NCBI GenBank assembly: GCA_020216625.1
Contig: JAIUYB010000158.1
Coordinates: 1-6,033 of the forward strand
From: Desulfarculus sp.
Lineage (GTDB): Bacteria > Desulfobacterota > Desulfarculia > Desulfarculales > Desulfarculaceae
Length of the DNA: 6,033 bases
Direction of reading: 5' to 3'
The notes under the pieces are model-generated. The model had not been told where the DNA came from. It did no database searches and was given only the letters and a program-made list of their open reading frames with translations. A program made the position numbers and the translations under genes. The number at the start of each line of letters is the position of its first letter. The first letter of the stretch is position 1. Below, one piece after another: positions 1 to 5,636 of the stretch.

Positions 1-1805
1 TGGCCATGGTCTTCTTCATCACCGCCAACGTGCTGAGCCGGGCCCTGTTCCGCACGCCCCTGTTGGGAGTGGTGGAGCTGGAAGAGGTCATGCTGACCCT
101 GATGGTCTTTGCCGGCATGGCCTTCACCCAGCTTGAGAAGCAACACATCGACATCGACTTTTTCACCTCCCGGCTCACCCCGGCCGGGCGCAACCTCCTG
201 GCCTGCGCCACCCTGCTCCTCTGCACCCTGCTCTATGGCGCCCTGGGCTGGCAGAGCCTGGAGATGGGCTGGACCTACTATCTCAAGGGCATGGCCACCA
301 TGCAGGTGAAGATCCCGCTCTGGCCGGTGATGCTGGTCATCGGCGGGGGTTTCATCCTCTTGGCGCTCGCCACCCTGCGCGACACCCTGCTGGCCCTGTC
401 CCAGGCCGGCAAGGATGGCCTGGGGCATTGGGCGGCCATCGCCCTGGCGGTCACCGGTCTGATCGCCCTCTCCCCCTGGCTGGCGGCCTGGAGCGGGGCC
501 GAGGTGGACCCGTTGTGGGTCAAGCTGTTGGGCTCGGTGGGCCTGGTGGTCATCCTGTTCACCGGCATGCACATCGGCGCGGGCCTGGCCTTCCTGGGGG
601 CCCTGGGCATGGCCCTGCTCTACGACCCCACCGCCGGCCTGGGCCTTCTGAAGACCACGCCGTTTTCCTCCACCGCCTCCTACGCCCTGTGCGTGATCCC
701 CTTCTTCGTGCTGATGGGCGAGGTCTGCTTCAACTCCGGCATCAGCGAGAAGCTCTACCGGGCGGCCTACACCTGGGTGGGGCATTTCAAGGGCGGCCTG
801 GCCATGGCCACCATTCTGGCCTGCGGGGCCTTCGCCGCGGTCAGCGGATCGTCCTTGGCCACCACCGCCACCCTGGGCGCGGTGGCCCTGCCCGAGATGC
901 GGCGCTATGGCTATGACGACGCGCTGTCCACCGGCTCCATCGCCGCCGGCGGCACGGTGGGCATCCTGATCCCGCCCAGCGTGATCTTCATCATCTACGG
1001 CGTGCTGGTGGAGCAGTCCATCGGCGAACTCTTCGCGGCAGGGGTGATGCCGGGCCTTTTGTTCCTGCTCTACTACTGCATCGCCATCGCCATCTGGACC
1101 AAGATCAACCCCCAGGCCGGACCGCCGGGACCCCGCACCACCTTTGTGCAGAAGATCTACTCCATCCGCGACACCTGGGAGGTGCTGACGCTGTTCGTGG
1201 TGGTGATGGGCGGCATCTACGGCGGCATCTTCACCGCCACCGAGGCCGGAGCCGTGGGCGCGGTGGGGGCCCTGATCTTCGCCCTCCTGCGCCGGCGGGT
1301 GACCAAGGAGAACATGTTCAAGTCGCTGCTGGCCACCGGCCGCACCACCTCCATGGTCTTCCTGGTGGTCATCGGCACCGCCATCTACGGCTACTTCCTC
1401 ACCTCCACCCAGTTGCCCATGGATCTGGCCGAGTGGGTGGTGAACCTGCCCATCCCCCGCGCCCTGATCTTCCTGGCCGTGATCGCGGTCTACTTCGTGC
1501 TGGGTTGCCTGATGGGCACCCTGCCCCTGGTCTTCATCACGGTGCCCATCTTCGCCCCGGTGATGGACACCCTGGGCTACGACCTGATCTGGTTCGGCGT
1601 GATCGTGGTCTTCGTGGCCGAGATCGGCCTGATCACCCCGCCGGTGGGCATGAACGTGTTCATCATGGGCGGCATGGCCAAGGACGTGCCCCTGGCCACC
1701 GTGTTCCGGGGGGTGATGCCCTTCCTGGCCGCGGACCTGGTCCTGGTGATCACCCTGCTCATCTTCCCCCAGGTGGCGCTCTGGCTGCCGCAGATGTTGA
1801 GATAG
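1..1805 (+). CDS. TRAP transporter membrane subunit, DctQ-DctM fusion (5' partial)
   Basis: This is the integral membrane part of a tripartite ATP-independent periplasmic (TRAP) transporter, which uses an ion gradient to import a substrate, typically an organic acid, delivered by a periplasmic binding protein. Numbering from the first Met in the window (base 6), residues 1-130 are DctQ-like: the ELEEVMLTLMVFAGMAF helix and the following H-I-D-I-D segment are typical of the small subunit. Residues about 170-599 are DctM-like, with GHFKGGLAMATI, the SGSSLATTATLGAVALPEM region, GGTVGILIPPS, GGIFTATEAGAVGA and EIGLITPPVGMN. An extra hydrophobic stretch at about 143-160 joins the two. The frame is open to the window edge and DctQ normally has one more N-terminal helix, so the start lies upstream and base 6 is probably not the true start. 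The stop is TAG at 1803-1805. No binding-protein (DctP) gene is visible; it may lie upstream. The family call is very secure, the substrate is unknown. Confidence 0.95.
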   Translation, partial: AMVFFITANVLSRALFRTPLLGVVELEEVMLTLMVFAGMAFTQLEKQHIDIDFFTSRLTPAGRNLLACATLLLCTLLYGALGWQSLEMGWTYYLKGMATMQVKIPLWPVMLVIGGGFILLALATLRDTLLALSQAGKDGLGHWAAIALAVTGLIALSPWLAAWSGAEVDPLWVKLLGSVGLVVILFTGMHIGAGLAFLGALGMALLYDPTAGLGLLKTTPFSSTASYALCVIPFFVLMGEVCFNSGISEKLYRAAYTWVGHFKGGLAMATILACGAFAAVSGSSLATTATLGAVALPEMRRYGYDDALSTGSIAAGGTVGILIPPSVIFIIYGVLVEQSIGELFAAGVMPGLLFLLYYCIAIAIWTKINPQAGPPGPRTTFVQKIYSIRDTWEVLTLFVVVMGGIYGGIFTATEAGAVGAVGALIFALLRRRVTKENMFKSLLATGRTTSMVFLVVIGTAIYGYFLTSTQLPMDLAEWVVNLPIPRALIFLAVIAVYFVLGCLMGTLPLVFITVPIFAPVMDTLGYDLIWFGVIVVFVAEIGLITPPVGMNVFIMGGMAKDVPLATVFRGVMPFLAADLVLVITLLIFPQVALWLPQMLR

Positions 1806-1812
1806 GCCGGCT

Positions 1813-1837
1813 CGCCGCCTCCAGGCGGCGTGCTTTT
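1813..1837 (+). terminator. Intrinsic terminator after the TRAP gene
   Basis: A perfect 7-bp G+C stem is formed by 1813-1819 (CGCCGCC) and 1824-1830 (GGCGGCG) with a TCCA loop, followed after three bases by TTTT at 1834-1837. It begins 8 bases after the TRAP stop codon, the expected place for a rho-independent terminator. The T-run is short, so termination may be partial. Confidence 0.7.
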
Positions 1838-1840
1838 GGC

Positions 1841-1868
1841 TTGCGATAAATGTAATACGTTTTACAAT
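1841..1868 (+). promoter_or_regulatory. Candidate sigma70-type promoter for the phosphohydrolase gene
   Basis: TTGCGA (1841-1846, -35-like) and TACAAT (1863-1868, -10-like) are separated by 16 bases. They lie in an AT-rich island that contrasts sharply with the GC-rich surroundings, just after a terminator and about 45 bases upstream of a strong start codon. A transcript would begin near 1875 and give a leader of about 38 bases. Both hexamers are imperfect (4/6 and 5/6 matches to consensus), so this is a prediction from pattern and position only. Confidence 0.5.
1851..1866. promoter_or_regulatory. Near-perfect 16-bp palindrome, candidate operator
   Basis: TGTAATACGTTTTACA reads as TGTAA-t-ACGT-t-TTACA: every position pairs with its mirror partner except the single T/T pair at 1856/1861. 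It covers the promoter spacer and the first four bases of the -10 hexamer, so a bound dimeric repressor would block RNA polymerase. The size and symmetry suit a TetR- or GntR-type homodimer, but no regulator gene lies in the window and the family cannot be named from the site alone. Confidence 0.45.
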
Positions 1869-1912
1869 TAAACGAACAAATCCCGGCCGCCCCGGAAACA
1901 GGAGAGAAAACC

Positions 1913-3898
1913 ATGGCCAACACACCCAACAAGGTCGTAGTCATCGGTCTGGACTGCTGCATGCCCCACCTGGTGGAGCGACACATCAACGAGGGCTATC
2001 TCCCCACCTTCAAGCGCCTGATCGAACGCGGGGTTCTGGCGGAAAACTGCCTGCCCCCCTTCCCCACCGTGACCCCGCCCAACTGGGCCGCCATCGCCAC
2101 CGGGGCCTGGGGCGCCACCCACGGCATCACCGACTTCCACAACCACGAGCCCGGCGAGCCCCTGGACAACGACGCCAACCTCCAGAACTGGGACCGCCGC
2201 CGGGTGAAGGCCGAGTACATCTGGGAGGCCCTGGACAAGGCCGGCAAGAAGTGCGTGGTGCTCAACTATCCCAGCTCCTGGCCCAGCGACCTGAAGCACG
2301 GCGTGGTGGTCGGCGGCGTGGGCATGACCATCGGCGAGGACCGCATCGACCAGACCCACCTGGCCAAGGTCCTGGATGTCTGCGCCGATTTCATCATCAC
2401 CACCGACTACCTGCCCCAGGCCTCCCGGGGCGAGTTCGTCGAGGCGTCCGGCTGGGAGAACCTGCCCGAGGGCTCCGAGGAGCCCTTGGAGATGAGGGTC
2501 GAGGTGCCCTTCCCCATGGCCCGGGTGCGTCCGGCCCCCACCACCTGGTGGGTGCTGGTGGAGCAGAACGCCGAGGGCGAGTACGTCAGGGCCAGCCTCT
2601 GCCCCACCAAGGACTACGCCCAGGCCTTCTGCACCCTGGAGGTGGGGCAGTGGAGCGAACGTATCGACACCACCCTGGAGATGAGCGACGGAACCCGCCG
2701 CGAGGTCTTCTTCAAGTGCAAGCTGCTGCGACTGGATGGCGAGGCCGAGGAGTTCAGGCTCCTGGTGGGGGCCATGATCGATCCCAGCAGCGGCTGCCAT
2801 CCGGTGGAGGTGGCCAAGGACCTGGCCCAGTGCCGGGGGGCCTTCCATTTCTCCGGCGGCATGGTCATGGCCATGCTCAAGACCATCGATCTGGACACCT
2901 ACGTGGAGATGAACCAGAACCTCTCGGCCTGGCTCTCCGACGCGGCGGCCATCCTGTTGGAGACCCAGCAGCCGGAGCTCCTGTACCTGCACTCCCACCC
3001 CATCGACTGGATGTACCACCTCTTGGCCAGCGACCTGGAGAGTCCCGACCCGGCGGTCAACGCCAAGGCCTGGGAGGTGCACCGGCGCATCTATGAGTGC
3101 GAGGACGCGCTCATCGCCCGCATCCTGGAGGCCTGCGACCGCAACACCATGGTGGTGCTGGTCTCCGATCACGGCGCCACCGCCGACGGGCCGGTCTTCG
3201 ATCCCTACCAGGCCCTGGTCCCGGCCGGCCTGGCGGTGCTGGCCGAGGAGCAGAAGCAGGAGGAGGGCCTCAACCTGGCCCAGAGGATATTGAGCCTGTC
3301 CTCGGCCAAGATCGACTTCTCCCAAACCAAGGCGGTGGCCAACCGCGAGATCTATATCTACGTGAACCTCAAGGGCCGCGACCCCGAGGGCATCGTGGAG
3401 CCCGAGGATTACGAGAAGGTCCAGCAGCAGATCATCGACGCCCTGCTGACCTACGTGGACCCGGCCACCGGCCGGCGCCCGGTGGCCCTGGCCTTGAGCC
3501 GGCGCGACGCCCGCATCCTGGGTCTGGCCGGCGACCGGGTGGGCGACGTGGTCTACGCGGTTTATCCCTGGTTCGGGGCCCAGCACGGCCAGATCCTGCC
3601 CACCGCCGAATACGGCATGGGCAAGCTCAAGACCCTGTTGGTGATGCAAGGGCCGGGTCTGAAGAAGAACCACCGCCTGGAGCGCACCTGCTGGCTGCCG
3701 GACCTGGTGCCCACCCTCTGCTACCTGATGGACTGGCCGGTGCCCGAGACCGCCGAGGGCGCGGTGATCTACCAGGCCCTCAAGGATCCGGATATGAAGG
3801 CCAAGGAGATCGTCAAGCTCAAGGAGAGCCTGGCCCGCATGGAAGAGGCGGTCAACCGCGAGAGCCGCCAGCCCTGGGACCACCACGACTGCGCCTAA
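1913..3898 (+). CDS. Alkaline phosphatase superfamily protein, NPP-type phosphodiesterase/phosphohydrolase (COG3379-like)
   Basis: A 661-aa two-metal hydrolase of the type I phosphodiesterase/nucleotide pyrophosphatase branch. The active-site set can be read directly: metal ligand D14 in VVVIGLDCC, nucleophile T54 with N57 in PTVTPPNW, D365 and H369 in HPIDWMYH, D419-H420 in VLVSDHGAT, and H558 in GAQHGQ. The order, and the four-residue gap between D365 and H369, match NPP enzymes. The T54-D365 distance is far longer than in compact bacterial NPPs, pointing to an inserted, partly beta-rich domain at roughly 141-320. There is no signal peptide or membrane helix and there are 15 cysteines, so a cytosolic enzyme is likely. 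The C-terminus is a charged helix (about 625-650) and ends in DHHDCA. The start is set by AGGAGA at 1900-1905, 7 bases before ATG. It appears to have its own promoter and candidate operator. The substrate is unknown: a phosphodiester, phosphonate or sulfate ester are all possible in this superfamily. Confidence 0.9.
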   Translation: MANTPNKVVVIGLDCCMPHLVERHINEGYLPTFKRLIERGVLAENCLPPFPTVTPPNWAAIATGAWGATHGITDFHNHEPGEPLDNDANLQNWDRRRVKAEYIWEALDKAGKKCVVLNYPSSWPSDLKHGVVVGGVGMTIGEDRIDQTHLAKVLDVCADFIITTDYLPQASRGEFVEASGWENLPEGSEEPLEMRVEVPFPMARVRPAPTTWWVLVEQNAEGEYVRASLCPTKDYAQAFCTLEVGQWSERIDTTLEMSDGTRREVFFKCKLLRLDGEAEEFRLLVGAMIDPSSGCHPVEVAKDLAQCRGAFHFSGGMVMAMLKTIDLDTYVEMNQNLSAWLSDAAAILLETQQPELLYLHSHPIDWMYHLLASDLESPDPAVNAKAWEVHRRIYECEDALIARILEACDRNTMVVLVSDHGATADGPVFDPYQALVPAGLAVLAEEQKQEEGLNLAQRILSLSSAKIDFSQTKAVANREIYIYVNLKGRDPEGIVEPEDYEKVQQQIIDALLTYVDPATGRRPVALALSRRDARILGLAGDRVGDVVYAVYPWFGAQHGQILPTAEYGMGKLKTLLVMQGPGLKKNHRLERTCWLPDLVPTLCYLMDWPVPETAEGAVIYQALKDPDMKAKEIVKLKESLARMEEAVNRESRQPWDHHDCA

Positions 3899-3905
3899 AG
3901 CCTAG

Positions 3906-3939
3906 TCCGGCGTCCGGGAAAATGCGCCCGGACGCCGGA
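3906..3939 (+). repeat. GC-rich inverted repeat (hairpin 1 of a tandem pair)
   Basis: A perfect 13-bp stem is formed by 3906-3918 (TCCGGCGTCCGGG) and 3927-3939 (CCCGGACGCCGGA) around an AAAATGCG loop, starting 7 bases after the phosphohydrolase stop codon. No T-run follows, so it is not a classic intrinsic terminator. It could stabilise the upstream mRNA 3' end, attenuate transcription, or assist factor-dependent termination. Confidence 0.75.
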
Positions 3940-3942
3940 GCC

Positions 3943-3966
3943 GGCGCGGGAGGCGACGCCCGCGCC
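3943..3966 (+). repeat. GC-rich inverted repeat (hairpin 2 of a tandem pair)
   Basis: An 8-bp perfect stem is formed by 3943-3950 (GGCGCGGG) and 3959-3966 (CCCGCGCC) around AGGCGACG. It sits three bases after hairpin 1 and ends three bases before the GGGAGA ribosome-binding region of the OsmC-TusB gene, so it could affect access of ribosomes to that gene. No T-run follows. Confidence 0.6.
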
Positions 3967-3981
3967 ACGGGAGAAGTGATC

Positions 3982-4782
3982 ATGGGCCTCACCCTGACCT
4001 TGGAGCGCAAGGGCAATCAGGGCTACACCATCGCGGTGGGCTCGGCCGCCCTGCCGGAGATCAAGATCGACATCGCCGCCCTGACCCCGGAACAGAAGGC
4101 CAACGAGCACCTGGGCGGCCGTTTGTTGCTTTGCGCCGCCATGGCCTGTTTCACCAACACCCTGGCCGCCGACCTGACCCAGGCCGGGGTCCAGTTCAAG
4201 ACCATCAACGCCCGGGCCGAGATCGAGAAAGAAAAGGACAGCGCCCTGCGCACCCACTACAGCCACGTGGACCTGGAGGTCGAGGTGGACGCGCCCGAGG
4301 CCCAGCAGGAGGCCTTCGAGGGCGTGCGCCGGGGGCTGATGGGAGGCTCGCTGGTCACCTACTCCCTGGAGCAGGGCATCGAGTTCGACTACGACATCAA
4401 GCGGGGACCCTCCCGCCCTTTTGACCATGGCTCGGCTCCGGAGGCCTCTCCCCCCCCGAGCCCACCGGAGCCGGTCAAGTCATACCGGGGCGGAGAGGGC
4501 CCCCTTTTCCTGATCACCGCCGCCGACGCCTCGCGCCTGGAGCGCCTGCGGCTGCTGGCCGGCGAGGAGGGCTTCAACCTGCTCCTGGCCTCCGACGGGG
4601 TCTATCACGCCCGCGCCGGGGCCTTGGAGCGCCTGAAGGCCCTGGGCGCGGACAAGGTCTTCGTCCAGGCCGAGGCCCTGGCTCCTAGGGGCCTGGAGCC
4701 GACCCCCGGAGTGGAGCTGGTGGATTACGACCGCATGGCCTCGCTGGTTCTGGAAGAGGCCGAGCGGGTGGTGGTCCTGTAG
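3982..4782 (+). CDS. OsmC-family domain fused to TusB/DsrH-like sulfur-relay domain
   Basis: A 266-aa two-domain protein. Residues 1-140 are OsmC-like: the central helix carries RLLLCAAMACFTNTLAADL, where C56 matches the first active Cys of OsmC/Ohr proteins and C51 is an additional Cys. The second OsmC Cys, normally in a CPV-like turn, is replaced (GGSLVTYSL, about 121-129; S123 at the Cys position). A Pro/Ser-rich linker (about 148-172) leads to a TusB/DsrH-like domain at 174-266: LLLASDGVYHA aligns with the family's LLLxxDGVxxA, and ALAPRGL followed by VELVDYDRMASLV matches its ALxxDLxxRGL and I-DY-FV-L segments. This domain contains no Cys, so the Cys that DsrH can carry is absent. The start is ATG at 3982 with GGAG at 3970-3973, 8 bases upstream; the frame is open further upstream but only as a shadow of the previous gene. 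It is followed after 21 bases by the DsrE-like gene. The likely role is persulfide transfer in the cytosol, by inference from TusBCD; OsmC peroxidase chemistry is less likely. Confidence 0.85.
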   Translation: MGLTLTLERKGNQGYTIAVGSAALPEIKIDIAALTPEQKANEHLGGRLLLCAAMACFTNTLAADLTQAGVQFKTINARAEIEKEKDSALRTHYSHVDLEVEVDAPEAQQEAFEGVRRGLMGGSLVTYSLEQGIEFDYDIKRGPSRPFDHGSAPEASPPPSPPEPVKSYRGGEGPLFLITAADASRLERLRLLAGEEGFNLLLASDGVYHARAGALERLKALGADKVFVQAEALAPRGLEPTPGVELVDYDRMASLVLEEAERVVVL

Positions 4783-4803
4783 CGGTCGGGCAAGGAGAAG
4801 AAC

Positions 4804-5202
4804 ATGGGCAAGACCCTGACCATTGTGCTCACCGCCGGCAGCCAGGAGAACGAGGACGCGTCCCTGGCCGTGGGCCTGGCCGAGGCGGCCATCCGCCGCG
4901 GCCACCGCGTGAACATCTTTCTCTATGGCAACGGCTGCAACCTGGCCAACCAGGAGGCCCCCTTCGGCGGGCCTTTGGGCATCCGCCAGAACCTTAAGGA
5001 GCATCTGGACCCCCAGAAGCTGGGCCAGCGCCTGACCGGCCTGGCCCAACGGGGCGCCCAGGTGGTCACCTGCCACACCACCGAGTACGCCCGGGGCACG
5101 GAAGGTCTGGCCTACCTGCCCGGAGTCAAGCGCGGCGACGTGGGCCACGCCTTCACCGATCTGCTGGTGGGCTCCGACGTGCTCATCGGCCTGGGCCGCT
5201 AG
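4804..5202 (+). CDS. DsrE/TusD-family sulfur-relay protein
   Basis: A 132-aa small cytosolic protein of the DsrE/DsrF-like fold. In E. coli, TusD takes persulfide sulfur from TusA and passes it on (via TusE) for tRNA thiolation; in sulfur oxidisers DsrE is the sulfur-accepting subunit of DsrEFH. VNIFLYGNGCNLANQEAP (36-53) aligns with the FFYxxGVxNANQ segment of TusD. VVTCHTTEYARG (87-98) matches the catalytic loop in which the conserved Cys is followed by a short helix and RG, so C90 is the predicted sulfur acceptor. A second Cys, C45, lies in the other conserved loop where TusD has a hydrophobic residue. The length is close to that of TusD. AAGGAG at 4792-4797 is 6 bases before ATG. The gene lies between the OsmC-TusB fusion and a TusC-like gene with spacers of 21 and 14 bases, so co-transcription is very likely. 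The physiological acceptor is unknown, since no TusE/DsrC gene is in the window. Confidence 0.88.
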   Translation: MGKTLTIVLTAGSQENEDASLAVGLAEAAIRRGHRVNIFLYGNGCNLANQEAPFGGPLGIRQNLKEHLDPQKLGQRLTGLAQRGAQVVTCHTTEYARGTEGLAYLPGVKRGDVGHAFTDLLVGSDVLIGLGR

Positions 5203-5216
5203 AGGGAGGGACGGTC

Positions 5217-5549
5217 ATGATCGACAGCGTCTGCGCGGTGCTGACCCGCCCCCGGGGCGAGGAGAAGTCGGTCCTGGGCCTGCGCCTGGCCTGGGCCACC
5301 CACATGGCCGGCCTGGGGACCTGCCTGCTCTGCCTGGAGGACGGGGTGTACAACTTGTTGCCCGGCCCCGGCTATCCGGCTGAAATGTTGGTCAACTTCA
5401 TCAAGGAGTCGGGTCGGGTGCTGGCCGCGGCCGGCAGCCTGGCCCAACGCCACCTTGACCCCTCCCAGCTGGTGGAGGGGGTCGAGGTGATCCCGGAGGC
5501 CGAGATCGCCGCGCTGCTGAAGGACCATCAGTCGGCGTTGGTTTTTTAA
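5217..5549 (+). CDS. DsrF/TusC-family sulfur-relay protein
   Basis: A 110-aa protein matching TusC/DsrF, the structural partner of TusD and TusB in the relay hexamer. LEDGVYNLLPGP (40-51) is close to the ADGVFQLLPGQ motif of E. coli TusC; SLAQRHLDPSQLV (74-86) matches the SLRERGLDPQ region; the C-terminal ALLKDHQSALVF resembles the family ending in a short beta strand and F. At the place where E. coli TusC has Cys just before SLRERGL, this protein has Ala/Gly, so no catalytic Cys is conserved there, but C36 and C39 form a CxxC (GTCLLCLED) just before the DGV motif. The start ATG at 5217 follows GAGGGAGGG (5202-5210) with good spacing and lies 14 bases after the DsrE-like stop. It is probably translated with that gene and acts in the same complex. 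Confidence 0.87.
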   Translation: MIDSVCAVLTRPRGEEKSVLGLRLAWATHMAGLGTCLLCLEDGVYNLLPGPGYPAEMLVNFIKESGRVLAAAGSLAQRHLDPSQLVEGVEVIPEAEIAALLKDHQSALVF

Positions 5550-5571
5550 CCATCCGAAAACGTCGCCAAGT

Positions 5572-5604
5572 CACGGCGGGAAGGCCATCCGCCTTCCCGC
5601 CGTG
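5572..5604 (+). terminator. Perfect 14-bp hairpin after the sulfur-relay cluster, probable terminator
   Basis: CACGGCGGGAAGGC (5572-5585) and its exact reverse complement (5591-5604) form a 14-bp stem around a CATCC loop, 22 bases after the DsrF-like stop codon. It very probably marks the 3' end of the cluster. No T-run follows (next bases GGCGTTCATT), so it is atypical as a rho-independent terminator and may act mainly as an RNA 3'-end stabiliser or with limited efficiency. Confidence 0.6.
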
Positions 5605-5636
5605 GGCGTTCATTACAACAAGGCTTGAGCATAACC

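Noticed and set aside
428..916. A 162-codon + strand frame inside the TRAP gene
   Set aside because: Gly/Arg/Pro/His-rich out-of-frame reading of the DctM coding sequence, whose motifs are all in the other frame.
1806..1912. Possible small RNA gene or riboswitch in the AT-rich spacer
   Set aside because: The spacer is explained by a terminator, a promoter with palindrome, and a ribosome-binding site; the predicted leader of about 38 bases is too short for a known riboswitch class.
1868..3886. A 672-codon open frame on the minus strand covering almost the entire phosphohydrolase gene
   Set aside because: Its product is an H/G/L/Q/V/A-rich composition with no recognisable motif, as expected when a GC-rich gene is read antisense; the + strand gene has a complete catalytic motif set and a good ribosome-binding site.
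3097..3981. Upstream extension of the OsmC-TusB frame through the end of the phosphohydrolase gene
   Set aside because: The translated stretch is Arg/Gly/Pro-rich shadow sequence. The OsmC domain starts right after ATG 3982, which has a well-placed ribosome-binding site.
4480..5148. A 222-codon minus-strand open frame opposite the TusB domain and DsrE-like gene
   Set aside because: No motif and a composition typical of antisense reading; the opposite strand encodes two recognisable families.
5199..5528. A 109-codon minus-strand frame opposite the DsrF-like gene
   Set aside because: It mirrors the third-position GC bias of the real gene and has no family features.
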